A stretch of DNA of 64,000 nt from Siphonodentalium dalli (lineage: Eukaryota > Mollusca > Scaphopoda > Gadilida > Siphonodentaliidae). Position 1 is the stretch's first letter. Every line of letters begins with the position of its first letter. Of the stretch, positions 33,591 through 46,402 are shown one piece after another. The notes beneath the pieces were generated by a model, which worked only from the letters and a program-made list of their open reading frames with translations, made no database searches and had not been told where the DNA came from. A program made the position numbers and the translations under genes. Where the stretch lies: assembly GCA_032622095.1 (NCBI GenBank), contig CP136061.1, positions 48,803,797-48,867,796 of the forward strand. Direction: 5' to 3'.

Positions 33591-34016
33591 CCATTCCATG
33601 ACTGGAGCTTCCTGAAGTGTTGTGTAAACACTGTGCCAATGCATTCTCTTATATAATCGAGTCTCCCACAGGAGTCTCATAAGACTCATATATAAAGGAT
33701 ACATAGTCCTAACATTATTTAGCTTGACCTTGTAAGCTGCCCAGTGCATTCTCTTATATACAGTAATGCCCTAAATAATTTACTCCTTCACCACAGCAGT
33801 ATTATGTGTAGCTTTTCACGAATTAGTCGGAAATATGGCTTGTTGCCATTCATTGGAAAGCTCTCATAATTCTGCTGTGGTCAAGGAGTCGATTATTTAA
33901 GGCATTACTGTATGTGATTGCGAGGCTCCGTATGGGTAACTCGCATATATAAACTTGATAATTCACTGGCACATGATCTTTAATGCTGCAGCAGCACAGC
34001 TCTCGTAATGAAAGGG
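33591..34016. mobile_element. TTAA-flanked element, CATGACTGGAGC family, with nested TA-type MITE
   Basis: TTAA on both sides (33587-33590, 34017-34020). Left end CCATTCCATGACTGGAGCTT, right end CTCGTAATGAAAGGG. It carries decayed hairpin modules (CCAATGCATTCTCTTATATA). The element at 33761-33910 sits inside its right hairpin. Confidence 0.75.
33761..33910. mobile_element. Palindromic TA-flanked MITE (Tc1/mariner-like), copy 1
   Basis: CAGTAATGCCCTAAATAATT ... GGCATTACTG flanked by TA. Shorter than the 213-bp copies (150 bp). Inserted at TA in CTCTTATA|TATGTGATTGCGAGG, interrupting a hairpin module. Confidence 0.82.
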
Positions 34017-34020
34017 TTAA

Positions 34021-35430
34021 ATAATGGTGGAGTCATGTCAGTGGTGACCTGATGCTTATATGATTGAAGTGAAATTTATATGACATATTGTGCGAATTAT
34101 TTGCACTTGAGTATGTGATTTAGCATATATTATAATCTCAGGTGTATTATTAGCACCTATATGTGCAGATGTGTAATACTACCTTACTTTATTTAGATTG
34201 TAAATGATTGAGCACACTACAGAGTATGACTTCAGATGAATTAAAAATTGTGTGATCAAACAGCAAACATGAACCATCATAGTCTGGGCTTGACGACGTT
34301 GCAGGCGCAGGTTCGAACATGGGCGAAAATAGGAACCGATCCAGCTGAGTTGAGAACTTGAGGGACATCTCAATGAATACATGGATCATTTTGATAAGAA
34401 CTGATAATTTGTTCACGCTCACTGAATTAGGCACATTTGAAGTAATGAACATGCAGCCTGTGCCTCCATAAATTGGATATAATATATTTTATATGCTTCA
34501 GAAAATCTATGGCAAAATCTTCTCGGGTTGAATCCAAAAATTTAGTTTCATTCAGATCCGATAACCCATGGTTGAGATATCTGCACAGACAAACATAAAC
34601 CAAGATTTGCAGATAAACAAAGGAGGACAACTCTAGAATGGAGAACGCGAATATCAATTGTGTGACCTCCACATAATCTTCAGTACATTGAAGTTGTCGG
34701 AGTAATATGTAGAAGTAGAAATTTCACCTCTTTTGAAAGCAGTCATGATGGTGAAGCTCCATCAGATCCGATATGACCAGACGGACGGAATATAATAATG
34801 AGTACAGAACTTGTATGGGTGAATGTCTACGAGTTGATAAATTATATAAATTTTTCACACTTCTTTAACACATTCACTGCCGACTGAGTTATCTTTTTGC
34901 ATGTAATTGAATGGGCATCGGCAGTGAACGTGTTATTAAGATTTGGAGATATCGGGATATAGGTTATCATACTCCTTTGACCCAGCAGATAACTGTTTAC
35001 CATCACTTTCTAATTCCCATGGCGAAAACCCATCACAAAATACCAGCCACATGTTCTCCACTCTTCTGTGTTAGCTGTGGTCTAGTAAAACAGTGACCTC
35101 AGTACTTGATGCTTCCATACTGAATATAATTACTGAATTTGCTGTGAATTAGTAAAACATCAGCATTCAGGAAGACCATTCAAGTGCAATCGTGCGGGAT
35201 CACCATTTTTCGGAAATACAGAGATGTACATCCGACATCAAAATCTGTATACGACACCAATTATGTAGCTGCATGATATAATGATCGGTGAATTAAATTT
35301 TCTTGTAGAAAGTCAATGTCAAAACAATGGAAATTTAGTATTTTATCTCATTTTTGTTCTTTGGTGCCCGTGACTAGAAGAGTCACTAAAACATGAAATT
35401 CGTGTTCACAGGTGATCAGGCCACATATGG
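34021..35430. other. Spacer without recognised gene
   Basis: Contains a fragment of the dispersed repeat near 34530-34640 and a 64-bp TTAA-associated palindrome at 34869-34935 (CACATTCACTGCCGA / TCGGCAGTGAACGTG). No supported ORF. Confidence 0.5.
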
Positions 35431-35434
35431 AGCT

Positions 35435-35640
35435 GGTCATTTGCAGAATGAGGTCCTCAGATTTAGTGACACTACCCGACACAACGGGCTCGAATCACTA
35501 AATTCATCTTCTGGGAACCTCGTTCTGCTATGGGAGACCTGGACACAAATTGAATTCCCCAGCTGGTGATGTGCACCCATTGGGTACCTCAATTATACAT
35601 TGTGTCATGTGCCAATTTGGGGATATAGAGAAACTAAAGT
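35435..35640. mobile_element. Degraded CAAGCCTTG-family hAT-like fragment
   Basis: Recognised from GTCATTTGCAGAATGAGGTC, CACTAAATTCATCTTCTGG and CCAATTTGGGGATATAGAGA. Confidence 0.65.
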
Positions 35641-36260
35641 ATAAAAAGAAGAGCATCGCATCGCTAGGGTTGTGGTAAGATACACACGTGGTAATTTCAA
35701 CAAAGGGCCATATACTATAAATGAGTAATACATATGCCAAATTTTTAAACAAACCAATAACTATAACTAAAGCTATCAACCGGAACAAAAATAATCGTCA
35801 ACAAGGACCATAACTCTGGTTAATATAGGCGGACGGAACTCAAATTCGAACTTGACCTGTATTTTCATGAGTAATCCATATGCAAATTTTAAAACAATCA
35901 GAAATAACTAAAACTAAAGTTATCACCTGCAAACCAAAATAATCGGCAAATTCTAAGTCGACAAGGACCATAATTCCATCAAAAATTGGCAGGCGGAACC
36001 CAAATTTGAACTTGACCCGTATTTTGGTCTAGTAAACTACAAACCAAATTTCATTCCATTCAGTGCAGATTTATTAAAGTTATCATCCGGAATGAAAATT
36101 TGAGTACAATTTTACCAAAAAGGGACTCTGGTGAAAATTGGCAGGCAGAACCTGAATTTGAACTTGACCTGTATTTTGTGCTAGTAAACCCACATACCAA
36201 ATACCATTCCATTCAGTTCAGACTTACTAAAGTTATCATCTGAAAAAAAATGCGAATGGA
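35640..36260. repeat. Dispersed repeat, four or five units of about 130 bp
   Basis: Units share AAGGACCATAA, GGCGGACGGAAC / GGCAGGCGGAACC, CAAATT(C/T)GAACTTGACC and AAAGTTATCA. Related fragments occur at 3990-4265, 10860-11240, 31560-31640 and 52500-52760. I recall this type of repeat as common in mollusc genomes, which supports the taxonomic guess. Confidence 0.75.
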
Positions 36261-36729
36261 CAGGCGAACAAATAACATAATACGTTCCATTTTTTTTAAA
36301 GGAAATAACAAAACTTGTTAATTTGATAATAAAGATACTTCTCAGAGATGAGCCATAAGCAGAATGAGGTCCCCATAAGGTGAATTTAGTGATGCTAGCC
36401 CAGTGTGGACCTAGGAATGTAGGAATGCATGGAAATTTAAGAAATTTGACTTATTTCAATTTGATGTCAAATTATATGGGGCATTTATAATGTCTATTGC
36501 CTATAATAAATGGATACTGTATTGATCAATGTCCCAAACTTACAGGAAAGAAAAAGGAAATGGATTCATTATCAAATGTTATTTTAATAAAGCATCTTGA
36601 ACAGAAACAGTACAAACCGAAATAAATATTTGAAGATGGGAACAAACAGTGATAGATAATAAATCTGAGGACAATCATGCTTAAAATGGATAATATACAA
36701 GAATCAACACCCAACAGCAAACACAGAAA

Positions 36730-37162
36730 TAGTGTGTCTCTCATTTGCAGAATGAGGTCCCCAGAGGGTGAATTTAGTGACACTATCCCACATGATAGGC
36801 TGGCATCACCAAATTTACCCTCTGGGGATCTCATTCTGCTTAGGTCTCATCTACTATCAGAGACCTAGGATCAGATTGAAGTTCCCCAGTTGAAGTCTGT
36901 GATGTTCACCCATTAGTCACCTCGATTATGCATTTTTATCTTCCCCAAATTAGGGGATATCGAAACAGAATAGAACGGAATATGTAACAAAAAACAATGT
37001 TAATTTGAGACTATAGATACTTCCTGGAGGATGTAGCCTAAGCAGAATGAGGTCCCCAGAGGGTGAAGTTAGTTATCTTAGCCCACTGGGTGGGCTAGCA
37101 TCACCAAATTCACCCTCTGGGAACCTCATTCTGAAATGACAGACACACTATTTCAAGGCTTG
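36730..37162. mobile_element. CAAGCCTTG-family hAT-like element
   Basis: Hairpin modules at 36744-36840 and 37040-37130 around the internal block with CACCTCGATTATGCATTTTT and GTTAATTTGAGACTATAG. Right end TATTTCAAGGCTTG intact, left end degraded. A partial copy precedes it at 36355-36410. Confidence 0.8.
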
Positions 37163-37306
37163 TACAAGAGATACATGAATCAACACAAACAACAAACACA
37201 TGTGAAGATTCAATCACAGAACACACACAGTGGATATGAACACAGTCATATATTAACACAGAGAAAAATCACAATCGAGCTCTAGGTTACCTATAACCCC
37301 CTTTAA

Positions 37307-37698
37307 CCCTTTACCCAACAAACCGGCCAAATAAAGCTGCAACAGCCTAAATTATCTTGGGTCTGTCTCAATAAAACCATACACATATGGATATCATTGG
37401 AACCGGCTCATTGACCACATTGTGATGGTTACAGTTATGCCATGTGCCAATGCATTCTCTTATATATGCGAGTCGACCATAGGTCGCCTCGCATATATAA
37501 GAGAATGCATTGGCCTAAAAAAAATCTTTTTTTAACACTTTTTACCATTTTTTCTTACATTCTTTAACAATTTTATAATTTTTAATGTGTTAAGCCAATG
37601 CATTCTCTTATATATGCGAGGCGACCTATGGTCGACTCGCATATATAAGAGAATGCATTGGCACAGGGTAAAAAAAATCCCGACTGTTGGGTAAAGGG
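37307..37698. mobile_element. TTAA-flanked piggyBac-like MITE with two hairpins (copy 2)
   Basis: TTAA at 37303-37306 and 37699-37702; ends CCCTTTACCCAACA / TGTTGGGTAAAGGG. Hairpins at about 37447-37514 and 37593-37662. Same structure as 19621-20012 in the opposite orientation. Confidence 0.88.
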
Positions 37699-38229
37699 TT
37701 AATTACTAAATAGATTCTCCTATTCAGTTAGAAAGCATACATTGGAATTGTCTATGATTAAATAATAGGGGTGTTTTGACAATACAAGCACAGAAACATA
37801 GATTCTGGTAAATGAATATAGGATATCTTCTGTCATTATTTGGTTCTCAGAATGAGAAATGTAAGGAATGTTCTGACAACAAGTTGCAGAAATGGTCTTT
37901 AAATCGTTTGGTGAACTTATTTGAACTCACACAAGTAAACTAGAATAAAAATGTCAAAAATTATGTTTTCAACTGACTACGACTAAATATTGAATAATTT
38001 ATAGCACAAGTGTAGAGCCTGATGCACACTGCTTTCTTTTTAATTTGAATTAAAGCAACACAAAACTCAAATATCATGAATTTCAAGAAGTTACATCCTG
38101 TCAATGTTCATGAGTCAGATGATACAAGGAAAATGCAGATTCATGATATTTTTGGAGAGATTTTTCAACTATTTTTGTGCAAACTTTTTAACTTGAACAT
38201 AGGGGACTGAGATAATAATTAAATACATA

Positions 38230-38650
38230 CAGTAATGCCATAATTAATCGATGCTTAAACACAGCAGAATTATGGGTAACTTTTCAGGATTTAGTCGGAA
38301 ATATGGCTTGTTGCCATTCATTTGAAAGCTCTCGGGGAGAGCTTTCCGATGAATGGCAACAATTAATTTGGAATCAGTTGTCATCCAGGGGAGGTAAATT
38401 CTTGGATGGCAGGATATCTATTTATGTTTAACTTACTAATATTTTCACTATCATTGATCAAGTCCTCAATAGAGCTTTCCACACATATTAATTAGTGGGA
38501 GGAGCTTATGGTTGCTAAGTGACAAGTCGTCTGCAGAAACAGTTTAATTAGTTTTAGAGCGCTGTAGACATGCAATAATACACCGGAGGTCATACCTTCT
38601 TTATGAAAATTCTGCTGTGGTTAAGGAGTCGATTATTTAGGGCAGTACTG
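38230..38650. mobile_element. Palindromic TA-flanked MITE, copy 2 (expanded centre)
   Basis: Outer arms CAGTAATGCC...TTCAGGATTTAGTCGGAAAT and ...GGCAGTACTG, with about 200 bp of extra sequence in the right half (38380-38600). Confidence 0.75.
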
Positions 38651-39649
38651 TAGCACAAATAAAAATTTCAGTATATTATGAGTTGACAAAAAAAAAGTTG
38701 TTTGAAAGTAGGTAATTTAACACTGAAAGTGTGCACAGATATATAGTTATGGTGAACAATGATTTCTCAATGCAGCAAGGACCGGCTCAGTCACTGATTG
38801 GTAGAAAATATCTGCTGGTAATTAATTGATAGACAGCTGTGGAAAGGTCCATTAGGGGCAGGTCTGGTAAAAGTGTAAAAACTAGTATTATATAACCATT
38901 GGCAAGCTTATGATTTGAACAGCCTACAACTCTAGTCACAAGTCGCTTAACATGAAACAAAGTCACTGTTAGGAGACCCAATCGTTCACCGGCAGGCTTC
39001 ACGCTCATATCGCAGTATTTATGAGTGATGATAAGCCGAACAGTCTAACCACTGGATCTCCCATACGAAATGAAGATGAAAATGTTCTGGAAACATTGGC
39101 AATCACAATGAGATGATTATATGATGTATTTTTCGAAGCAATAACGAGAATAAGAATGGAGATTGCAAGATAGGAATTAGTATAAGAATAAAAGAACAAA
39201 ATTACCAATCAACCACAACAAATGACAAAATGAAGAAAATATTCATGAACAATGTAGTTAATTGTTGGTACCAAAATAACCCGCAAATAAAAGCTGGGAA
39301 TAATTAAATACATAAGGTTAAATGTGTGCTTCAGTTTCCACAGAGTTGTGGCATAAATTGCATGTTACATACAATTGTCAAAACTTATCAAGATAAAAAG
39401 TGGAATTGAGCAAACTTATGCGGACTATACTCAAAATAAAACCACATACCCAAATTAAATGCACATCACACCAAATGCTCAAACTTGATCAGTGCAAGCT
39501 ATGTATCCCATTTTAAACAGTTTTTATTATAATTTCTGTACTTTAAATGATCAGAAATAATATATGATTGAGTCAAGGAACCCTTACAAATAAATAGCGA
39601 ATGTTGACAACGATGTCAACTGAATATTATATTGACACTAACAAATTAA

Positions 39650-39813
39650 CCCTTCCATGACTGGAGCTTCCTGAATTTTTTCGTAAACCCTGTGCCAATG
39701 CATTCTCTTATATATACGAGTCTCCCATATATTGGCCTAACAATATTGACCTTGTAAGCCAGTGCATTTTCTATGGGAGACTCAAATATATAAGAGAATG
39801 CACTGGTACAGGT
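39650..39813. mobile_element. Partial TTAA-type element, CATGACTGGAGC family
   Basis: TTAA then CCCTTCCATGACTGGAGCTT, a decayed hairpin (CCAATGCATTCTCTTATATA) and the right hairpin to GAGAATGCACTGG. The right terminus is missing. Confidence 0.65.
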
Positions 39814-39877
39814 TTTGCGCTGAAAAACATGTTTCTTATAATTTATATGTCTCCAAATTGGTGATATCTGTGACTTT

Positions 39878-40048
39878 CAGTAATGCCCCAAATAATCGAC
39901 TCCTTAACCAAAGCAGAATTATGGGTAATTTTTCAGGATTTAGTCGGAACTATGGCTTGTTGGCAACAAGCCATATTTCTGACTAAATCCTGAAAAATTA
40001 CCCATAATTCTGCTGTGGTTAAGGAGTCGATTATTTAGACCATTACTG
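39878..40048. mobile_element. Palindromic TA-flanked MITE, copy 3
   Basis: CAGTAATGCCCCAAATAATC ... CCATTACTG; 171 bp, arms shortened around the loop. Confidence 0.82.
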
Positions 40049-40337
40049 TAAGTCTCTGAGGCATATCAAAGTGTTTCATGTATTTATAGACATACTGTGA
40101 TCCCCTGAACCAGGCCGAAACGTGAAAAAAGTTAATATTATTGGGGCTCCAAACCACCAAAGTCCTTTAACCCTTTCATGACGGGAGCTGCACTGGTGCA
40201 GCATCGTCAATACTCTGCACAGGTACATTTTCACTCTACCATTAGCCAAACAAATTTTAATTCATTCCACTTACATCATATAGCAGGTAGTTAACTTTAT
40301 CACAAAAATAGTTTAATTAACTTCAAACAGTGGAGTA

Positions 40338-40550
40338 CAGTAATGCCCTAAGTAATCGTCTCCTTAACCACAGCAGAATTATGGGTAACTTTTCAGGATT
40401 TAGTCGGAAATATGGCTTGTTGCCATTCATCGGAAAGCTCTCCCGGAGAGTTTTCCGATGAATAGCAACAAGCCATATTTCCGACTAAATCCTGAAAAGT
40501 TACCCATAATTCTGCTGTGGATAAGGAGTCGATTACTTAGGGCATTACTG
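40338..40550. mobile_element. Palindromic TA-flanked MITE, copy 4 (213 bp)
   Basis: Nearly perfect palindrome from CAGTAATGCCCTAAGTAATC to GATTACTTAGGGCATTACTG, TA on both sides. Arms of about 104 bp meet at CTCTCCCGGAGAG. Confidence 0.9.
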
Positions 40551-42188
40551 TATGTTTTACACATTTAATACATAATCATGATATCCAATGTGGAATTATA
40601 GAGCTTTCCACTGGGTATGAATGGATTTATAAATATGTTGTAACCCATTTGAGTATCTTTACAATATGGTCATGCGAACATTTCATTTCCATTCAAACCG
40701 AATACACATTAATATTTGCAAATCAAATTGAATCGAATATCAAATCGAACACAATCAAAGATTGGACAATGCAAGGAAGTCCATAACTTAGGATATTTTT
40801 CAAGATGGGAAGTTTGTTTTGTCAGGCATGCAACAGTGAAATATACCGGAAAGTGCACGATTCCATCGGAAATAGTGACTACTTCGAACTGACGATTTAA
40901 AAAAGTGATTCAGTAAAATATACTCTCGTTGACAAATGATGTTTGATTGCTAGTTCAAAATAAGCTTTTGGATATACATACAATATATGCCAACATGTAG
41001 TTATAGATATGTGATTGGGAAGGAAAATAATGTGCTTGGAAAACTCATTCTACATTATGGAACCCCAAAAAACTTTTAAATCAATTAAGAGAATGAGAAA
41101 TGGCTGTCGTTTTGTGTGTATTGCCGAGTAAATGTATATTGCATGTGGCATATCTAATCTCCTATATATTTGATCAGACCACGATAAATCACTCCTAGAA
41201 TCTGCTATATAACTGGAGCACATGCATGCTTGCCAGAGTGAAATAGTTGCACATCTTTCCTGTTTGCCAAAGCCCAACATTGACTGTCGGTATCTGAAAT
41301 TGTTCTGACTTTTACTTTATAATTAAGATGTTCCGTAGCAATAGAGCACATACTTAACTTGCAATCATTTTCAATCTGCATCTGGAGAAATTTATTCTTG
41401 ATATTAATGGAGATTAATAGAAAAATGCTAAGCATTTATTTTTGGTATAATTGAACATTTTGAAACAAAAATTCTCAAACTTGAATAATAATTAAAATAT
41501 TCACTGGACCATAATTACAAGAAATACTGACCTTGGTTCACATGTATATTTTTTTCAGAGATGCCCAAGCAGGTTTTAACCTATACCTATTGCTATTACC
41601 ACCATACACAATGATATCATATAAAAATCTTCTCCAAATATATAAATAATTTATAAATTACAATCAAAAGAAATTTCATTCACACAAGTTAATAAATAAA
41701 CATTGTAAACAGAGTAGAATTGTATATACATCATATAGACTGGTTTCTTTTTAATATTCAGGTATAATGGACAGGAATATAATGATAAATACAATGGTAT
41801 TGCACATATAAGATAAAAAATTCTAGATATATAAATAATAAATAATATCATTTATTAATTGACTAAATTGAGGCAAATATTCTTTTCATCAACGATTCAT
41901 TGCTAATAATCTGACATTCTCAACAAAAAGTACTTTATTTATTTTTTAAGTGATTAATTTGATGAGATTTCTGTAACTTGGGGAGGCTCAATAAAGCCAC
42001 CCTAGATATTATAATTACAGGGTGATTCGTTGCCAGGTACAGTGTCATGTGAGATTAATATCGATGTTAATCTCGCTGAGCCTCACAAGACACCGTAGCC
42101 GGCATCTAACAGTCCTGTAATGTTTTTCATGCTTTCCAGGTAAGAACTTGAATTACCAGTTGGAAGTTTATAAAATCCTGGTAAGCTA
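40551..42188. other. Spacer without recognised gene
   Basis: AT-rich unique sequence. ORFs at 41050-41435 (minus) are short and resemble nothing I recognise. A short imperfect palindrome is at 42028-42105. Confidence 0.5.
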
Positions 42189-42401
42189 CAGTAATGCCCT
42201 AAGTAATCGACTCCTTAACCACAGCAGAATTATGGGTAACTTTTCAGGATTTAGTCGGAAATATGGCTTCTTGCCATTCATCGGAAAGCTCTCCCTGAGA
42301 GCTTTCCGATGAATGGCAACAAGCCATATTTCCGACAAAATCCTGAAAAGTTACCCATAATTCTGATGTGTTTAAGGAGTCGATTATTTAGAGCATTACT
42401 G
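42189..42401. mobile_element. Palindromic TA-flanked MITE, copy 5 (213 bp)
   Basis: Same length and arms as the copy at 40338; TA at both edges. Loop CTCTCCCTGAGAG. Confidence 0.9.
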
Positions 42402-42427
42402 TAAATGTGCTATCTGTGGGAATTAAC

Positions 42428-42855
42428 TTATGTAATGTCAAAGTGACGAGCCATGGATGAGAACGTCAACGCATTCATGTAATGTCAAAGCGACGAGCCA
42501 CGGATGAGAACGTCAATGCATTCATGTAATGTCAAAGTGACAAGCCACGGATGTGAACATCAACAAATTCATGTAATGTCAAAGTGACGAGCCACGGATG
42601 AGAACGTCAACGTATTCATGTAATGTCAAAGTGACGAGCCACGGATGAGAAGGTCAACGCATTCATGTAATGTCAAAGTGACGAGCCACGGATGAGAATG
42701 TCAACGCATTACTGTAATGTCAAAGTGACAAGCCACGATGAGAACGTCAATGCATTCATGTAATGTCAAAGTGACGAGCCACGGATGAGAACGTCAATGC
42801 ATTCATGTAATGTCAAAGTGACGAGCCACGGATTAGAACGTCAACGCATTCAGTC
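42428..42855. repeat. Minisatellite, 47-bp unit, about 9 copies
   Basis: Unit ATGTAATGTCAAAGTGACGA then GCCACGGATGAGAACGTCAACGCATTC. The array begins 25 bp after the palindromic MITE ending at 42401. Confidence 0.93.
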
Positions 42856-43256
42856 AATAGCTCATCACCAGAGTATGGTAACAAATTGAGTTTGATCATT
42901 AATTTATGCATCTTTAGAATTTGTCAAATATATCAGATGCAGGCTTTGGTACATGGCTATGATTTTAAATTGGTAGAAAATTATTTCCAACATATATCCC
43001 TTTTCTTGGTGCCAAATAAACTGTAAATAAGCCTGAGGTGGCAGAGTTCCAAGAAAAAACAAGATGGCATCTATCAACCCCATATTGATCCATATCCTTC
43101 CAAGGGCTTTCAATATGGGGTCAGTGTCAATCAAGATGAACCTAATATCCCCTCATCTCCTGTAGGTAAATCTTCATTCTCATTGGTCAATCAAGTAGGT
43201 CAGAATGACAAAATATGTATTCAAGGTTACAGAACTCTGGTCACATCTCCAGCGTA

Positions 43257-43419
43257 CAGTAATGCCCTAAGTAATCAACTCCTTAACCACAGCAGAATTA
43301 TGGGTAACTTTTCAGGATTTAGTCGGAAATATGGCTTGTTGCCATATTTCCGACTAAATCCTGAAAAGTTACCCATAATTCTGCTGTGGTTAAGGAGTCG
43401 ATTACTTAGGGCATTACTG
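43257..43419. mobile_element. Palindromic TA-flanked MITE, copy 6 (163 bp)
   Basis: CAGTAATGCCCTAAGTAATC ... CTTAGGGCATTACTG with TA on both sides. The loop region with GGAAAGCTCTC is deleted, so the arms meet at TTGTTGCCA. Confidence 0.88.
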
Positions 43420-43607
43420 TACTTTATTTTTTATAAATTTACTTCACTATAGCATCGAATCCAAGCCTGGATATAGTGTGTAACCCAGAGAGAGCCCCAT
43501 ATAGACTGCAGCAGAAGACACTCTGTAGTGCATGCTTCCATCTGTGTGAGGCTCCCTGTGGGTTAAACATTATCAGTGAGGTTTTATGATGAATGTCTTA
43601 CATTACT

Positions 43608-43735
43608 GACCAAGCCTGGATATAGTGTGTCTGACATTTGCAGCATGAGGTCCCCAGATCACCAAATGCTAGCCCGCTGTGCAGGATAGCATCACTAAAT
43701 TCATCCTCTGGTGACCTCATTCTGCAAATAATCAA
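43608..43735. mobile_element. Short CAAGCCTTG-family hAT-like fragment
   Basis: CAAGCCTGGATATAGTGTGT at the left, CATTCTGCAAAT at the right, central AATGCTAGCCCGCTGTGC. Confidence 0.65.
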
Positions 43736-44171
43736 AACAGGCTATAAAAATGCCACATGCAAATGGGATTACAAAACATTTATTTGAATGAACAGTCACA
43801 TCTTCACCAATTCTAATTTAAGCAATCCAACTTTTTGTAAGATATTTACCTATAATACAATTCAAGAACTTGATCTCCCCACAGTCCCCAAACTAGTGAC
43901 TAGAATTAAAATGACTTTCTAGCAATTATTAAGTTAAAGTGGCATTCACTTTATTTACTTCAATATTGATATTAATGGTAATTTTTTTAAGAACTAAATC
44001 TTCCAAGTATTGAAATACAATTTCAAAACCATCAGATTCATTATAAATATTGGTCGCTGAACTAGTACAGACTTGGTTTATATTTTTCAAAGAGAAGATA
44101 TTTAGGGTGACTTTGTGCATTTTGTGACAAAAAAATCAGACATTTTTTCATATAAGAGTAATTTTTATTAA

Positions 44172-44634
44172 TCTTTTCTATACTAAATACTCATTGATGA
44201 GTAGTTATCCCATAGGAAATGTTCAGATAATAAGTTCAACCCTTTCTCTACTAAAGCATCATTGATGAGTAATTATCCCATAGGAAATGTTCAGTTGATA
44301 AGTTCAACCCTTTCTCTACTAAAGCATCATTGATGAGTAATTATCCCATAGGAAATGTTCAGATAATAAGTTGAACCCTTTCTCTACTAAAGCATCATTG
44401 ATTAGTAATTATCCCATAGGAAATGTTCAGTTGATAAGTTCAACAAACGACCATACGTCTTTGTTGAACTTATTATCCGAACATTTCCCACCAATGAATA
44501 GGATCCCTTCTGCACTTTCTATTGTCTGTCATCTGCTCAAATTGTCTTAACACCCCTCCAGAAGAATAATAGACACTTCCAATGTTTACTTTTATGAAGG
44601 AGTGGGAGAATCCATTTAGTATAGAAAGGGTTAA
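44172..44634. mobile_element. TTAA-type MITE of CTATACTAAATGG family with internal 68-bp tandem repeat
   Basis: Left part is four 68-bp tandem units (44172-44447) with CCCTTTCTCTACTAAAGCAT and GAAATGTTCAGATAATAAGT. The right part runs to TTTAGTATAGAAAGGG then TTAA at 44631-44634. The repeat amplifies the left terminus itself. Confidence 0.82.
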
Positions 44635-45576
44635 TAAACCAAGTAGTGTACCAGATCACCATTCTCATGATTACCACAAAGATTCAACTGAAATTTTATT
44701 TGATTTAGTTTTTAGAAACACATGTCTGCCTAAAAATATTTAATATAATTTCGACTTGAAACGAACAATATCAAGATAGACGGTTCTACCAGGTAGCCTC
44801 ATATTGGCCACAGCAATAACCAATGATGTGGGAAAAGCAGTGACAACATATGGCACCTAATGTGCCACAGCATTAAATTTGCCGTGGGACATTTTTCCTA
44901 ATTATTAGGCTGGATTTTATGCTCATAAATACAAGACAAGAAATAAAACGAGGGAATATAATATTATAATATTTACAAACATTATCACAGACAAGGAGGG
45001 ATCGAAGGATGAAAAACTTTCAGATGACGAAATGATTGAGCTATAACCAAGGTCTTATGTAAATATACGGCGAGATGCATGAAGCGAGTTATACTCATAC
45101 AACACACAGACGTGGTATCATCCCCGATACTATCTAATGATATAATCAAAGCCTTCTCGACTTCTGTAAAATGGTGTTCTTGCTGTAGAGTGTGGTGGAT
45201 TGCCTCATACGTCCTTAGAAGTTTCAAATTGGGAGAAGTGGTTACTAGGGAGATGTGGACTGTTATCAGGGAGAAGTAACAATGGTTGAGGTTCAAATAA
45301 CACCTCAACATCACCCTTCTATGATCCAATAAGTATTATGCAAAACAAGAGCTCATTTTTAAAACCATTATTGTGAGTAAGAACACCATTATAATTAGTA
45401 AATATACTTTAAATATGCTGTTTGGGACATATGCATAATGGTATATGAAAGAGAATTCACATCTCCCTGGGACAAAAATAGGGCTAAGTGGCACATTTTA
45501 AGATTTTAAGGAGAAGATGTCTACCAAATCGCCCTCTAGGCTTGTACCTGCAGGCCTATAAGATGATAATTATTAA

Positions 45577-46033
45577 CCCTTTACCCAACAAAGCGGCCAA
45601 AAACGCCCAAATAAAGCTTCAACAGCCTAAAATATCTTCGGTCTGTCTCAATAAAACCATACAAATATGGATATCATTGGAACCGGTTCATTGACCACAT
45701 TGTGATGGTTACAGTTATGCCCTGTGCCAATGCATTCTCTTATATATGCGAGTCGACCATAGGTCGCCTCGCATATATAAGAGAATGCATTGGCCTAAAA
45801 AAATTCTTTTTTAACACTTTTTACCATTTTTTTCTTACATTCTTTAACAATTTTATAATTTTTTCTTATATTTTTTAACATTTTTTATAATATTTTTCTA
45901 CATTCTTTGACAATTTTATCATTTTTAATATGTGTTAAGCCAATGCATTCTCTTATATATGCGAGGCGACCTATGGTCGACTCGCATATATAAGAGAATG
46001 CATTGGCACAGGGCCGTTCTGTTGGGTAAAGGG
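45577..46033. mobile_element. Piggybac-like MITE with two hairpins (copy 3)
   Basis: Left TTAA then CCCTTTACCCAACA; right TGTTGGGTAAAGGG followed by CTGA (mutated TTAA). Hairpins at about 45727-45795 and 45941-46009. The AT-rich centre is longer than in copies 1 and 2. Confidence 0.85.
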
Positions 46034-46402
46034 CTGACCAATTTCAAACATGAAATGAGGATACACCAGTAATGTGATATTGCTTGTGTATATCCCCTGG
46101 ATACACATGTGAATAATACATAAATTTCATGCATCTCGCCGATAAGAGTTTCCACTGGTTGTGTGTAATTGTGGCTTATAGCCTGAGTTACCATTGTAGT
46201 GTGTATACACAAAGGGAAGCCATACTCAAGGAATATTCTTCATTGTATTGGATTACATTGTTTATATATTAAGTTCTGATTGGATTAAACTGTATAAATA
46301 TGCCAAATGCCAAAATAATTCACATTCTGCAAAAATTATTTTCATTTGGCAAAATTTTGGCAATAAAGTTCCCATTTCCAAGAGAAAGTTGAAACAATTT
46401 AT

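Noticed and set aside
44985-45329. 114-codon minus-strand frame between CACNA2D and PORCN
   Set aside because: It begins at a TTG rather than an ATG, lacks a convincing acceptor, and its peptide is unrecognised. The opposite strand is equally open over part of it.
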